Below are positions 24,868-33,497 of a stretch of 64,000 nt of DNA, piece after piece (position 1 is the stretch's first letter; every line of letters begins with the position of its first letter). The DNA lies in contig CAJUCE010000007.1 in assembly GCA_910584865.1 (NCBI GenBank), positions 46,712 to 110,711 on the forward strand, given 5' to 3'. The position numbers and the translations under genes are program-made. Under the pieces are notes generated by a model. That model worked only from the letters and a program-made list of their open reading frames with translations. It searched no databases and was not told the origin of the DNA. The stretch is from an uncultured Acetatifactor sp. (lineage in GTDB: Bacteria > Bacillota > Clostridia > Lachnospirales > Lachnospiraceae).

Positions 24868-26055
24868 ATGGCAGAGCAGAAGCGGGACTATTATGAAGTT
24901 CTTGGTGTGGAGAAGGGAGCGGATGATGCCGCAATCAAAAAAGCCTACCGCGCGCTTGCGAAGAAGTATCATCCGGATATGAATCCGGGAGACACGGAGG
25001 CAGAGAAGAAATTTAAAGAGGCGTCGGAAGCCTATGCCGTCTTAAGCGATCCGGACAAGAGGCGTCAGTACGATCAGTTCGGCCATGCTGCTTTCGAAGG
25101 CGGAGCGGGAGGAGCAGGAGGCTTTGATTTCAGCGGAGCTGATTTCGGTGATATTTTTGGTGATATTTTCGGCGATCTCTTCGGTGGAAGCCGCAGCAGA
25201 TCCCGCGGCAACGGCCCGATGAAGGGAGCGAACCTGCGGACCAGTGTGCGTATTACCTTTGAGGAGGCTGTATTTGGCTGCAAGAAGGAAATTGAGCTGA
25301 ATGTAAAGGAGACCTGTAAGACCTGTAACGGTTCAGGCGCGAAGCCCGGAACCAGCCCGGAGACTTGTCCGAAGTGCGGCGGCAAGGGGCAGGTAATGTT
25401 TACACAGCAGTCCCTCTTCGGAACGGTTCGAAATGTGCAGACCTGTCCGGACTGTCAGGGAAGCGGAAAAATTATTAAGGATAAGTGTGCAGATTGCCGG
25501 GGCACAGGATACATTGCCATGAAGAAAAGATATTCCGTGGATATTCCTGCCGGAATCGATAACGGCCAGTCTACCCGTATGCCCGGTTTGGGTGAGCCCG
25601 GCATAAACGGCGGACCCAGAGGCGATGTGCTGATTGAGGTGATTGTGGGGAGACATCCCATCTTCCAGAGACAGGATTTCGATATTTATTCTACAGTGCC
25701 GGTTTCTTTTGCAGTGGCTGCTTTGGGCGGTGAGGTGCTGATAGATACGGTGGACGGCAAGGTGATTTATGACGTGAAGGCCGGGACCCAGACAGATACC
25801 AGAATTCGCCTGCGGGGCAAGGGAGTGCCTTCCTGGAGAAATAAGGATGTCAGAGGAGATCATTATGTGACTTTGGTGGTGCAGGTTCCGGATAAATTGA
25901 AGCCGGAGGCGAGGGAATTGCTGCGCCAGTTTGACGAAGTGACCGGAAATACGCTCAATGCCGCAAAATCCGCATCAGAACCGGAGCAGCATGGCAATGA
26001 GGGAAAGGCCGGCGCAAAAGAAAGCATCTTTGATAAAATAAAACATAAAAAATAA
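24868..26055 (+). CDS. dnaJ: Molecular chaperone DnaJ (Hsp40), type I
   Basis: 395 residues. The J domain with HPD is at residues 2-70 (YHPDMNPGDTEAEKKFKEA), followed by a Gly/Phe region rich in GDIFGD repeats (75-115). Four zinc motifs follow (CKTCNGSG, CPKCGGKG, CPDCQGSG, CADCRGTG), then the substrate-binding C-terminal domains (VEVIVGRHPIFQRQ is close to the family form). The last 35 residues form a lysine-rich tail. It stimulates DnaK ATPase and delivers clients. It has its own promoter and lies 156 bases after dnaK. Confidence 0.97.
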   Translation: MAEQKRDYYEVLGVEKGADDAAIKKAYRALAKKYHPDMNPGDTEAEKKFKEASEAYAVLSDPDKRRQYDQFGHAAFEGGAGGAGGFDFSGADFGDIFGDIFGDLFGGSRSRSRGNGPMKGANLRTSVRITFEEAVFGCKKEIELNVKETCKTCNGSGAKPGTSPETCPKCGGKGQVMFTQQSLFGTVRNVQTCPDCQGSGKIIKDKCADCRGTGYIAMKKRYSVDIPAGIDNGQSTRMPGLGEPGINGGPRGDVLIEVIVGRHPIFQRQDFDIYSTVPVSFAVAALGGEVLIDTVDGKVIYDVKAGTQTDTRIRLRGKGVPSWRNKDVRGDHYVTLVVQVPDKLKPEARELLRQFDEVTGNTLNAAKSASEPEQHGNEGKAGAKESIFDKIKHKK

Positions 26056-26145
26056 TATAACCAATCCTGCAAGGTTTTTCGTGTTCTGATCGTATTATAA
26101 GTAAAAGAACAAAATCCATCGCAACAGAAAGATGAGGAGACAAAA

Positions 26146-26706
26146 ATGAAAAAATTATTCATTGCAGGAGCGGCATTGTTACTGATGGCAGGGATGAGTG
26201 TCACGGCTCTGGCAGCGGGGCAATCCCGGTTTTTGAGCAAGGCCATGGCGCCTCAGGCCGTATGGCGTCATCATGCAGAGCATTCGCAAAAATACATGGG
26301 CAGGACGCCCTGTACCGTGGGGGAAAATGGTTACTGTGATATCACAGGGTGGCAGCACCACAGCGGGACGGGTCACGGGAGCAACTGCCAAATCGCGGAC
26401 GGCCACTGCACGAACTGGACGGATGCGGACGGAAACGGTGTGTGCGATGACTGCGGGAATCCGGTATACTGTGAGAATGCGGATACTGCAGCGGCGTTGA
26501 GCGGAGGTTATCACAGCGGCAACTGCCAAATCGCGGACGGCCACTGCACGAACTGGACGGATGCGGACGGGAACGGCGTGTGCGATGATTGCGGGAATCC
26601 CGTGTACCAGGAGAGCCGGCCGGACAACAACACTTCTTCCGGAAGCGGCTGTGGCGGTTCCGGGCATCGCGGTTCGGGGCACCATGGGAGAGGACATCAC
26701 AGATAA
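26146..26706 (+). CDS. Secreted protein with duplicated Cys/Asp-rich (EF-hand-like) repeats
   Basis: 186 residues with a clear signal peptide (residues 1-24, LLLMAGMSVTALAAG). Two near-identical 46-residue repeats each contain NCQIADGHCTNWTDADGNG followed by VCDDCGNPVY. The DADGNGVCD part looks like a calcium-binding EF-hand/dockerin loop, and paired cysteines and histidines add metal-binding capacity. The tail is Gly/Ser/His-rich (HRGSGHHGRGHHR). The DNA repeats are 26381-26469 and 26519-26607. It directly precedes a sigma factor / anti-sigma pair, whose tail is also His/Asp/Glu-rich, so a shared role in metal or envelope stress is plausible. No family name is assigned. Confidence 0.75.
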   Translation: MKKLFIAGAALLLMAGMSVTALAAGQSRFLSKAMAPQAVWRHHAEHSQKYMGRTPCTVGENGYCDITGWQHHSGTGHGSNCQIADGHCTNWTDADGNGVCDDCGNPVYCENADTAAALSGGYHSGNCQIADGHCTNWTDADGNGVCDDCGNPVYQESRPDNNTSSGSGCGGSGHRGSGHHGRGHHR

Positions 26707-26719
26707 GAACAGGAAAAGG

Positions 26720-26754
26720 AGCGGCGGCTTTTTTGCGGAGGCGGCCGCTTTTTT
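26720..26754 (+). terminator. Terminator after the secreted repeat protein
   Basis: Arms AGCGGC (26720-26725) and GCCGCT (26744-26749), followed by TTTTTT. It would limit read-through into the sigma factor gene. Confidence 0.7.
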
Positions 26755-26786
26755 GGTATAAAACTGGAATATAAGGCGGTGAGCTG

Positions 26787-27263
26787 GTGCGCAGTGAATT
26801 GGAGATAAACCGTGCGGTAGATCAATATGCGGACATGATCCGGAGGATTTGTATCTGTCATCTAAAAAATGCTTCTGATACGGAAGACATCTTTCAGACA
26901 GTTTTTTTAAAATATTTACTTTATGAGGGAGACTTTGAAAGCGCGGAGCATGAGAAGGCATGGTTTATCCGTGTGACGGTCAATGCGTGCAAGGATCAGA
27001 TGAAGAGTCTGTTCCGGCGCCGTACGGTATCCATTGAGGAGCTGACAGAGGAAGCGGCGTCCATTCCGCCTGAGCAGTGCGAGGTATTGGATGCGGTACT
27101 TGCTTTGCCGGCAAAATATAGAGACGTTATTTATCTGCACTATTACGAAGGCTATTCTGCTGCAGAGATCGGCGGGATTTTGAGAAAGAAAGAAAATACG
27201 ATTTATTCGCTGCTGTCCCGCGGACGGGCCATGCTTAAGGAAGCGCTGGGAGGTGAGTTGTGA
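26787..27263 (+). CDS. ECF-type RNA polymerase sigma factor
   Basis: 158 residues with region 2 (INRAVDQYADMIRRICICHL, DTEDIFQTVFLKYL) and region 4 (VLALPAKYRDVIYLHYYEGY, SAAEIGGILRKKENTIYSLL) of extracytoplasmic-function sigma factors and no region 3. The start is GTG at 26787 with AAGGCGGTGAG upstream. Its stop overlaps the ATG of the next gene (TGATG), the normal arrangement for a sigma factor and its membrane-bound anti-sigma factor. The stimulus is not readable from sequence. Confidence 0.9.
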   Translation: MRSELEINRAVDQYADMIRRICICHLKNASDTEDIFQTVFLKYLLYEGDFESAEHEKAWFIRVTVNACKDQMKSLFRRRTVSIEELTEEAASIPPEQCEVLDAVLALPAKYRDVIYLHYYEGYSAAEIGGILRKKENTIYSLLSRGRAMLKEALGGEL

Positions 27264-28345
27264 TGCGTCAGTCAAATAAAGTCTACGATGCCTTTGCCTG
27301 TATTGAAGCGGGCGACAAATTAAAATCCTTTACCAAAGATTCCCTGAAAACAGCATGGAAGCATAAGGGCAGAAGGCACGGTATTGCTGTGTATCCGGCC
27401 TTTCGGCTGGCGGTAGGAATGGCGTGTCTCCTGTTTGCGTCGGCCCTGGGAGCCGGTGGCTATGCCATGCTGCTGGAACCTGTTTCCTGTGTGAGCATAG
27501 ACGTAAATCCGTCCATTGAATTGTCACTGAACCGTATTGACCGCGTCATATCGGCCAGGGCTTATAACGCAGACGGAGAGGCGGTTCTGAATGCACTGTC
27601 GGTAAAAGGAATGTATTATACGGATGCCGTCGATAAAGTGGTGGAAAGCGAGGCCATGCAGCCTTATTTGTGGGAGAAAGCGGGGCTGAGCTTTACGGTG
27701 GCGTCAGACAGCGGAGACAGAGAGCTTGTATTGCTGTCCGGGCTGGAAAATACTTCCGGCTGCAGAAAACACGGCGGGGTGGGGTATGAAGCAGATTTCC
27801 GGGCCCTGGAAGCGGCGCATGAAAGCGGGCTTTCTTTGGGGAAATATACGGCTTATCAGACGCTGGCCCAATATGACGATACCATTACGGCGCAAGATTG
27901 CCATAATATGAGCATGTCCGAAATACACGGACTGATTGAAGAGCATGAGCATGGACATGGAGAAGAACATGGTACAGAGACGGGATATGATAGAGAAGAA
28001 GAGCAGGGCGAGGAAGAAGGACATGATATAATGGAGGAGCATGATGCGGAGTCTGGCCATGACATGGAGGAGGCACATAATGCAGGGGCTGGCCATGACA
28101 CAGAAGAAGAGCATAATGCAGAGCCCGGCCACGACATGGAGGAAGGGCACAATACAGAGTTCAGGGATATAGAGGGAGCACAGGGTACAGAGCAGGACGA
28201 TACGAACGGGGAAAGCGCTGCGGAGAGTCGGTTCGGTGAGCCGGAAGAACAAGGGAATGCATGGGAAACAGAGAAAGAAAGCGGTGTGGGAGGAGAAGAC
28301 GCCGGCAGCCATCATTCCGGCAGGCATGGTCATGGGCACCGGTAG
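27263..28345 (+). CDS. Membrane anti-sigma factor (RsgI-like domain) with His/Asp/Glu-rich repeat tail
   Basis: 360 residues. A cytoplasmic N-terminus of about 45 residues would bind the sigma factor. One membrane helix (LAVGMACLLFASALGAGGYA) follows, then an extracellular RsgI-like middle domain (CVSIDVNPSIELSLNRIDRV; VKGMYYTDAVDKVVESEAM). From about residue 225 the protein becomes a run of 12-residue repeats of the form GHDMEEAHNAGA, extremely rich in His, Asp and Glu, ending SHHSGRHGHGHR. This tail looks able to bind divalent metals. The start ATG at 27263 has GGAGG nine bases upstream and is translationally coupled to the sigma gene. Confidence 0.85.
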   Translation: MRQSNKVYDAFACIEAGDKLKSFTKDSLKTAWKHKGRRHGIAVYPAFRLAVGMACLLFASALGAGGYAMLLEPVSCVSIDVNPSIELSLNRIDRVISARAYNADGEAVLNALSVKGMYYTDAVDKVVESEAMQPYLWEKAGLSFTVASDSGDRELVLLSGLENTSGCRKHGGVGYEADFRALEAAHESGLSLGKYTAYQTLAQYDDTITAQDCHNMSMSEIHGLIEEHEHGHGEEHGTETGYDREEEQGEEEGHDIMEEHDAESGHDMEEAHNAGAGHDTEEEHNAEPGHDMEEGHNTEFRDIEGAQGTEQDDTNGESAAESRFGEPEEQGNAWETEKESGVGGEDAGSHHSGRHGHGHR

Positions 28346-28458
28346 AAACTGTCCTCAGGCCAAGCGTAGTATGTTGAGCGCAGCCGCAGTGGCATGTTTG
28401 CCGAAAATTTCCGCGGCACTCTTTTCAAACCGCGGAAAATAGAGTATAATCAGGAATT

Positions 28459-30294
28459 ATGAAAAACGAAAAAAACGAATTTTTAGCGTTGCTCTGCAAC
28501 CTGTATATAGCAGCGCTGCTGGCGCTGCTGCCGCTCTATGTCCATGAGGGGTATTGGCAGATGGGAAATGAGAAATATATGCTGTTTTGCAATATGTCTC
28601 TCTTATGTCTGGGATGTTGGCTGGCAGTGGGGATCCCGTGGCAATTGGGAAGGGCGGTTTCTTTTTGGCGCAGGCACGGTATGGCTTGGGTATGGGCAGA
28701 AAATCCTTTCAGCATGGTGGATCTTGCAATGCTTTCTTATGGGGGATGCGTGGTGCTTTCGGCACTATGCAGTTCCTACAAAGAGCTGGCATGGAAAGGG
28801 TATCAGGGATGGTATATGGGGGCTGCATCCCAGCTGCTGTTTGTGGCGATTTACTTTTTTGTGTCAAGACAGTTCGATGGGGCAGGCTGGCCCGTCCGGC
28901 TGGGGGAAGCGGCGCTGGTACTGGTAACGGTTTTCGGATTGCTGCACCGCCTGGGGCTGGATCCTTTGGGACTGATGAACGGATGGAACAGCGGGGACTG
29001 GGAATACAGCCATATGCTTTCCACCCTGGGAAATATTAACTGGCTGTGCGGCTATTACAGTGTGGCGCTGGCAGTTTTGACGACTCATTATCTGCAGGAG
29101 ACCAGACGGGGGATTTTGCTTTTGCTCTATCCGGCATCGGCGGCAGCGTTTGTGTTGCTGGGGATCCAGGGAAGCCAGAGCGGTTGGCTGCTTTTGGCGG
29201 TATGCACGGGGATGTGTATTCTTTTGGGCAGAAGGCGGAGAACGGTGCTGAGGAAGACATGTGCTCTTCTGGCAGGTTTTTTCCTGGGTATGCCCCTGAT
29301 GGAGCTTCTGATGAAGCTGCGGGGCGAAAAGGCGGCGATTGTGGCTGACGGAAATATTTTCGAATATGTGAGATGGTATGTGTGGTTGATGGGGGCTGCC
29401 GGATGTATGGCGCTGTTTTTTCTCCTTGGCAGAAGGGGCAGAGCTACGCGGAGGCGGAGGAGCCCTTTCGCAAAGGTTCTGCGAGGTATCCGGAGACAGC
29501 CGCCGAAGCGGAAAGCGGTGCTTATTATCATCGCCTGCAGTGTCATCATGGCAGGATTGTTTCTGGGTTATGTTTTTCTTGCGGGCAGGGTTGGAGATGG
29601 TTTCGGCAGCGGGAGAGGCTTTCTCTGGCGGATTTCGCTGGAGGGATTCGGGCAGGCGGACGGCAAGGACAAGTTGTTGGGGGCCGGGCCGGATTGTTTT
29701 GGAGAGGCCGTCTTTAACAGATTGGGAGCCGGCACGGAGGTTTGGAACGGGGAGCATTGGGAGGGCGCGGTCTTTACCAATGCCCACAGCGAGTTCTTAA
29801 GCCAGCTTTGCAATGTTGGAATTTTGGGGACGTTTAGTTATCTGGCAATCTTTGTGACAGGGTTGTGGCGGTATTGCGGAGAGTACTTTTTGGAAAACCA
29901 GGGGAGAGGTAAAAAGGTCTCTTCTCCTGATGGGAGTATGACCGGAGGGCGGGCACAGGAGAGGAAAGGGAGAGGCATCGGCAGAGAAAGCTGGCTGGGG
30001 GCGCTGGTTCTTGTCCTGTATGGCGTACATGCGCAGATCAGCTTTCAGCAGGTGCTGAATACGCCGCTGTTGTTTTTGACGGTGGGGCTGTGCGAGGCAT
30101 GCCGGCGGACCAGGCCGGTGGGCAGGCTCTGTGAGCCGGGAGAATGGCGGCCCGGCGAAGAAGCAGGAGATGCCGTCCGGGAGAAGACCGGAGGAATGCG
30201 CAGGAAAGATAGACAGACCAAAGGAGAGCGGTGCCGGGAAAACATGAAGGAAGGGGCGGAGGAATGCGATGAAGTGGAAGAAATTCAGGATTAA
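28459..30294 (+). CDS. O-antigen ligase/polymerase-like polytopic membrane protein
   Basis: 611 residues with about ten to twelve membrane helices and a large extracellular loop late in the sequence (GFGQADGKDKLLGAGPDCFG, then TNAHSEFLSQLCNVGILGT), the hallmark of Wzy/WaaL-like O-antigen ligase family proteins. The NAHSEFL histidine block is typical. The last ~80 residues are a charged cytoplasmic tail. It is preceded by TATAAT at 28445 and an inverted repeat TTTCCGCGG / CCGCGGAAA. The gene overlaps prmA by 26 bases, so it likely drives prmA. A role in polymerising or ligating a surface glycan is probable but no glycan genes flank it. Confidence 0.8.
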   Translation: MKNEKNEFLALLCNLYIAALLALLPLYVHEGYWQMGNEKYMLFCNMSLLCLGCWLAVGIPWQLGRAVSFWRRHGMAWVWAENPFSMVDLAMLSYGGCVVLSALCSSYKELAWKGYQGWYMGAASQLLFVAIYFFVSRQFDGAGWPVRLGEAALVLVTVFGLLHRLGLDPLGLMNGWNSGDWEYSHMLSTLGNINWLCGYYSVALAVLTTHYLQETRRGILLLLYPASAAAFVLLGIQGSQSGWLLLAVCTGMCILLGRRRRTVLRKTCALLAGFFLGMPLMELLMKLRGEKAAIVADGNIFEYVRWYVWLMGAAGCMALFFLLGRRGRATRRRRSPFAKVLRGIRRQPPKRKAVLIIIACSVIMAGLFLGYVFLAGRVGDGFGSGRGFLWRISLEGFGQADGKDKLLGAGPDCFGEAVFNRLGAGTEVWNGEHWEGAVFTNAHSEFLSQLCNVGILGTFSYLAIFVTGLWRYCGEYFLENQGRGKKVSSPDGSMTGGRAQERKGRGIGRESWLGALVLVLYGVHAQISFQQVLNTPLLFLTVGLCEACRRTRPVGRLCEPGEWRPGEEAGDAVREKTGGMRRKDRQTKGERCRENMKEGAEECDEVEEIQD

Positions 30295-31261
30295 GACAGT
30301 GACGGACGCAGAGGATATTATTATCAGCACATTGTATGATATCGGGCTGGAAGGGGCGCAGATTGAGGATAAGATCCCGCTGACGGCACTGGAGAAGGAG
30401 CAGATGTTTGTGGACATTTTGCCGGAGGCAGAGGAAGATGACGGTATCGCTTATCTGAGTTTCTTTGTGGATGAGAAGGACGACGGAAGCCTGGAATTGC
30501 TGGGAGAGAGAACGGATGCGGACACCGTTCTGGAAAAGGTGAACAAAGAGCTGGAGGAACTGAGACATTATTGTGATATCGGCGAGGCTTCCGTCACGGT
30601 GGACGAGACACAGGATTTAGACTGGATTAACAACTGGAAGCAGTATTTTCATCAGTTTTATATAGATGACATACTTGTCATTCCTTCATGGGAAGAGGTT
30701 TCGGCGCAGGATGGCGCTCGTTTTCTGCTTCATATTGACCCGGGGACAGCTTTCGGGACAGGGATGCACGAGACTACACAGCTGTGTATCCGCCAGCTGC
30801 GCAAATATGTCACCGATGAGACCAGATTGCTGGATGTGGGAACTGGCAGCGGGATATTGGCGATTCTGTCGCTGATGTTCGGGGCAAAGCATGCTGTGGG
30901 AACGGATCTGGATCCCTGTGCGGAGGAAGCCGTGGCACAAAACTGCGAAGCCAACGGCATCGGCGAAGCACAGTTTGAGATGATGATCGGAAATATTATT
31001 ACGGACAAGGCGGTACAGGACCGGGCAGGATACGGATGTTATGATATCGTGGTGGCAAATATTTTGGCGGATGTGCTGGTGCCGCTGACGCCGGTGATCC
31101 GGAATCAGCTGAAGGATGGAGGTATCTATATTACTTCCGGAATCATCGATGACAGGGAGGATATGGTGGCGGAGGCTGTCAAGAAGGCAGGGTTTGAGAT
31201 TTTGGAAATAACCCGTCAGGGGGAATGGGTCAGCGTCACCGGGAGAAAACCGCTGCGATAG
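30269..31261 (+). CDS. prmA: Ribosomal protein L11 methyltransferase
   Basis: 330 residues; trimethylates ribosomal protein L11. The N-terminal substrate domain (MKWKKFRIKTVTDAEDIIIS) is followed by the SAM domain with PGTAFGTGMHETTQLC, LLDVGTGSGILAILSLMFGA, GTDLDPCAEEAVAQN and the catalytic-type VVANILADVLVPL. The ATG at 30269 has GGAGG six bases upstream and lies inside the end of the preceding gene. It forms a pair with rsmE downstream, as in many Firmicutes. Confidence 0.95.
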   Translation: MKWKKFRIKTVTDAEDIIISTLYDIGLEGAQIEDKIPLTALEKEQMFVDILPEAEEDDGIAYLSFFVDEKDDGSLELLGERTDADTVLEKVNKELEELRHYCDIGEASVTVDETQDLDWINNWKQYFHQFYIDDILVIPSWEEVSAQDGARFLLHIDPGTAFGTGMHETTQLCIRQLRKYVTDETRLLDVGTGSGILAILSLMFGAKHAVGTDLDPCAEEAVAQNCEANGIGEAQFEMMIGNIITDKAVQDRAGYGCYDIVVANILADVLVPLTPVIRNQLKDGGIYITSGIIDDREDMVAEAVKKAGFEILEITRQGEWVSVTGRKPLR

Positions 31262-31337
31262 AGAGGCCGGACAGTTAAGCGGCAGAGAGGAATCCTTCAG
31301 GGGGAATCAGAGACCGGCGAAGAGTCAGGAGGATGGT

Positions 31338-32099
31338 ATGTATCAGTTTTTCGTATCTCCGGGACAAATTCATAAAGATGACAAGAGTGTCATGATTTAT
31401 GGACCGGATGTCAACCATATCAAAAATGTGTTGCGTATGCGGGCAGGCGAAGAACTTTCTGTCAGCAATGGGGTGGACGGTCGGGAGTACCGATGCGGTA
31501 TTCAGAGGATAGAAGAAGACAGGGTGGTATGTGAGCTTCGTTTTGTGAAGGAGGACCGGGTAGAGCTGCCCTGCCGCGTACATCTCTTCCAGGCCCTTCC
31601 CAAAGGGGATAAGATGGAGCTGATCGTGCAGAAGGCAGTGGAATTGGGTGTGTACAGGATTCAGCCGATTGCGTCGAAACGGTGTATTGTAAAGTTGGAT
31701 GACAAAAAGGCCATGTCCAAAGTAAGCCGCTGGCAGGGGATTGCGGAAGCGGCCGCAAAGCAGAGCAGAAGAGCGATTATACCGGAAGTGGCGAGTGTGT
31801 CAGATTTTTCTCAGGGGGTCAAAGCGGCACAGAAGATGGAAGTAAAGCTGATACCCTACGAGCTGGCACAGGATACGGCAAAAACCGCAGAACTGCTGCA
31901 GGGGATTGCGCCCGGACAGGATATCGCGGTATTTATAGGGCCGGAGGGCGGTTTTGAGCCTTCGGAGATCACGCTGGCATTGGAGAGCGGCGTGGAACCG
32001 ATTACCTTGGGAAGACGTATTCTGCGGACGGAAACCGCAGGATTGACAGTACTGTCATGGATGATTTATTTATTGGAGATAACAGGGAAGAGGCGGTAA
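31338..32099 (+). CDS. rsmE: 16S rRNA (uracil-1498-N3)-methyltransferase
   Basis: 253 residues of the SPOUT (trefoil-knot) class. The N-terminal PUA-like part (MYQFFVSPGQIHKDDKSVM; HIKNVLRMRAGEE) is followed by ALPKGDKMELIVQKAVELG, IAEAAAKQSRRAIIPEV and the knot IGPEGGFEPSEITLA with LGRRILRTETAGL. AGGAGGATGGT precedes the ATG. It follows prmA by 76 bases, a conserved pairing in ribosome modification. The 142 bases before the next gene contain no feature that I can name. Confidence 0.95.
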   Translation: MYQFFVSPGQIHKDDKSVMIYGPDVNHIKNVLRMRAGEELSVSNGVDGREYRCGIQRIEEDRVVCELRFVKEDRVELPCRVHLFQALPKGDKMELIVQKAVELGVYRIQPIASKRCIVKLDDKKAMSKVSRWQGIAEAAAKQSRRAIIPEVASVSDFSQGVKAAQKMEVKLIPYELAQDTAKTAELLQGIAPGQDIAVFIGPEGGFEPSEITLALESGVEPITLGRRILRTETAGLTVLSWMIYLLEITGKRR

Positions 32100-32241
32100 C
32101 GCGGATTATTCATCGGCGGCAGGGACGGGGAGAGGATTTTCTGCATATGATAGGGTAAGGAGAGATAGAGTTTCCCTATGGGCCCGGCAAGCCGGGTACA
32201 GAAGGCGGAACGCTGTCTGATTTTGATAAAGGAGTAAAGTC

Positions 32242-33414
32242 ATGGAAGTATATTTGGACAATTCGGCTACTACAAGGGCCTTTCCGGAAGTGGCGGAATT
32301 GATGACCAAGATCATGTGCGAGGATTACGGCAATCCTTCCAGCCTTCATCTGAAGGGGATTGCGGCGGAACAATATCTTCGTTATGCAATGGCAACCTTC
32401 TCCAGGCTTCTGAAAGTAAATGAGAAAGAAATTCTGTTCACTTCCGGAGGGACGGAGTCGGATAATTTGGCGTTGACAGGCTGTGCTCACGCAAACGGCA
32501 GGAGGGGAAGGCATCTGATCACTACCAGGATTGAGCATCCGGCCATTTTGAATACTATGCACCATCTGGAATCCGAGGGATACCGGGTGACTTATCTGCC
32601 GGTCAATGCATGGGGCCTGATCTCACTGGAGGATCTGCAGCGGGCCATGACCGCCGATACAATATTGGTGTCCGTCATGCATACCAACAATGAGATCGGC
32701 GCAGTGCAGCCCATTGCACAGGCAGGAGAGCTGATCAAAAGGATGAATCAATATACACTGTTTCATGTAGATGCGGTGCAGGGATTTGGAAAGGCCAGAA
32801 TCTATCCGAAAAAGATGGGGATCGATCTACTCTCTGTCAGCGGTCACAAGATTCACGGCCCCAAGGGCGTCGGATTGCTGTATATAGGGGACAAGGTGAA
32901 GATCCAGCCCATCCTTCACGGCGGCGGACAGCAGAGGAATCTGCGCTCAGGCACGGACAATGTTCCAGGCATTGCCGGTTTTGCCAAGGCTGCGGAGCTT
33001 GTATATGAGCATTATGAGGATGATATAAAAAGGCTCTATCAATGCAAACGCTATTTTATGGATGGGGTGAGGAAGATCCAGGGGGTGAAAATCAACGGAC
33101 TGCTCCCCGATTTCCCCGACGGGACGGGAAGCGCACCGCATATTGTCAGCGTCTCTGTCAGCGGTGTCCGCAGCGAAGTGCTGCTTCATGCGCTGGAGGA
33201 GGAGGGAATCTATGTGTCGGCCGGCAGCGCCTGTGCCGCCAGGAAGCCTCAGCCATCGGAGACACTGAAGGCTATCGGTATCGATAAAACGCTTCTGGAT
33301 TCCACCATACGTTTTAGTTTTTCCGTATATACGACAATAGAAGAAATAGACTATACATTGCGCATAATGTATGATAAAATTCCTATATTGCGGAAATATA
33401 CCCGCAGACGATGA
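32242..33414 (+). CDS. Cysteine desulfurase (NifS/IscS-like)
   Basis: 390 residues, PLP enzyme that moves sulfur from cysteine to a persulfide. It has the N-terminal YLDNSATTRAFPEV, FTSGGTESDNLAL, the PLP-lysine site VSGHKIHGPKGVG and the mobile cysteine loop SAGSACAARKPQPS. The spacing fits class V aminotransferases of the NifS type. AAAGGAG eight bases upstream gives a clear start. Directly followed by thiI, so its likely partner is the tRNA 4-thiouridine pathway, as for NifZ-ThiI in Bacillus. It is not near iscU or suf genes here. Confidence 0.93.
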   Translation: MEVYLDNSATTRAFPEVAELMTKIMCEDYGNPSSLHLKGIAAEQYLRYAMATFSRLLKVNEKEILFTSGGTESDNLALTGCAHANGRRGRHLITTRIEHPAILNTMHHLESEGYRVTYLPVNAWGLISLEDLQRAMTADTILVSVMHTNNEIGAVQPIAQAGELIKRMNQYTLFHVDAVQGFGKARIYPKKMGIDLLSVSGHKIHGPKGVGLLYIGDKVKIQPILHGGGQQRNLRSGTDNVPGIAGFAKAAELVYEHYEDDIKRLYQCKRYFMDGVRKIQGVKINGLLPDFPDGTGSAPHIVSVSVSGVRSEVLLHALEEEGIYVSAGSACAARKPQPSETLKAIGIDKTLLDSTIRFSFSVYTTIEEIDYTLRIMYDKIPILRKYTRRR

Positions 33415-33436
33415 AGCAGACAAAAGCAGATACAGC

Positions 33437-33478
33437 ATATGTCAGTCTGCGCAGAGGCAAAAGTGCAGGCTGACATAT
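33437..33478 (+). other. Long hairpin between the cysteine desulfurase and thiI
   Basis: Arms ATATGTCAGTCTGC (33437-33450) and GCAGGCTGACATAT (33465-33478) pair almost perfectly over 14 bases, ending just before the thiI ribosome site. No T-run follows, so it is not a classical terminator. It could tune thiI translation or mRNA stability. Confidence 0.6.
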
Positions 33479-33497
33479 CTGTCAGAAAGGAAACGAC

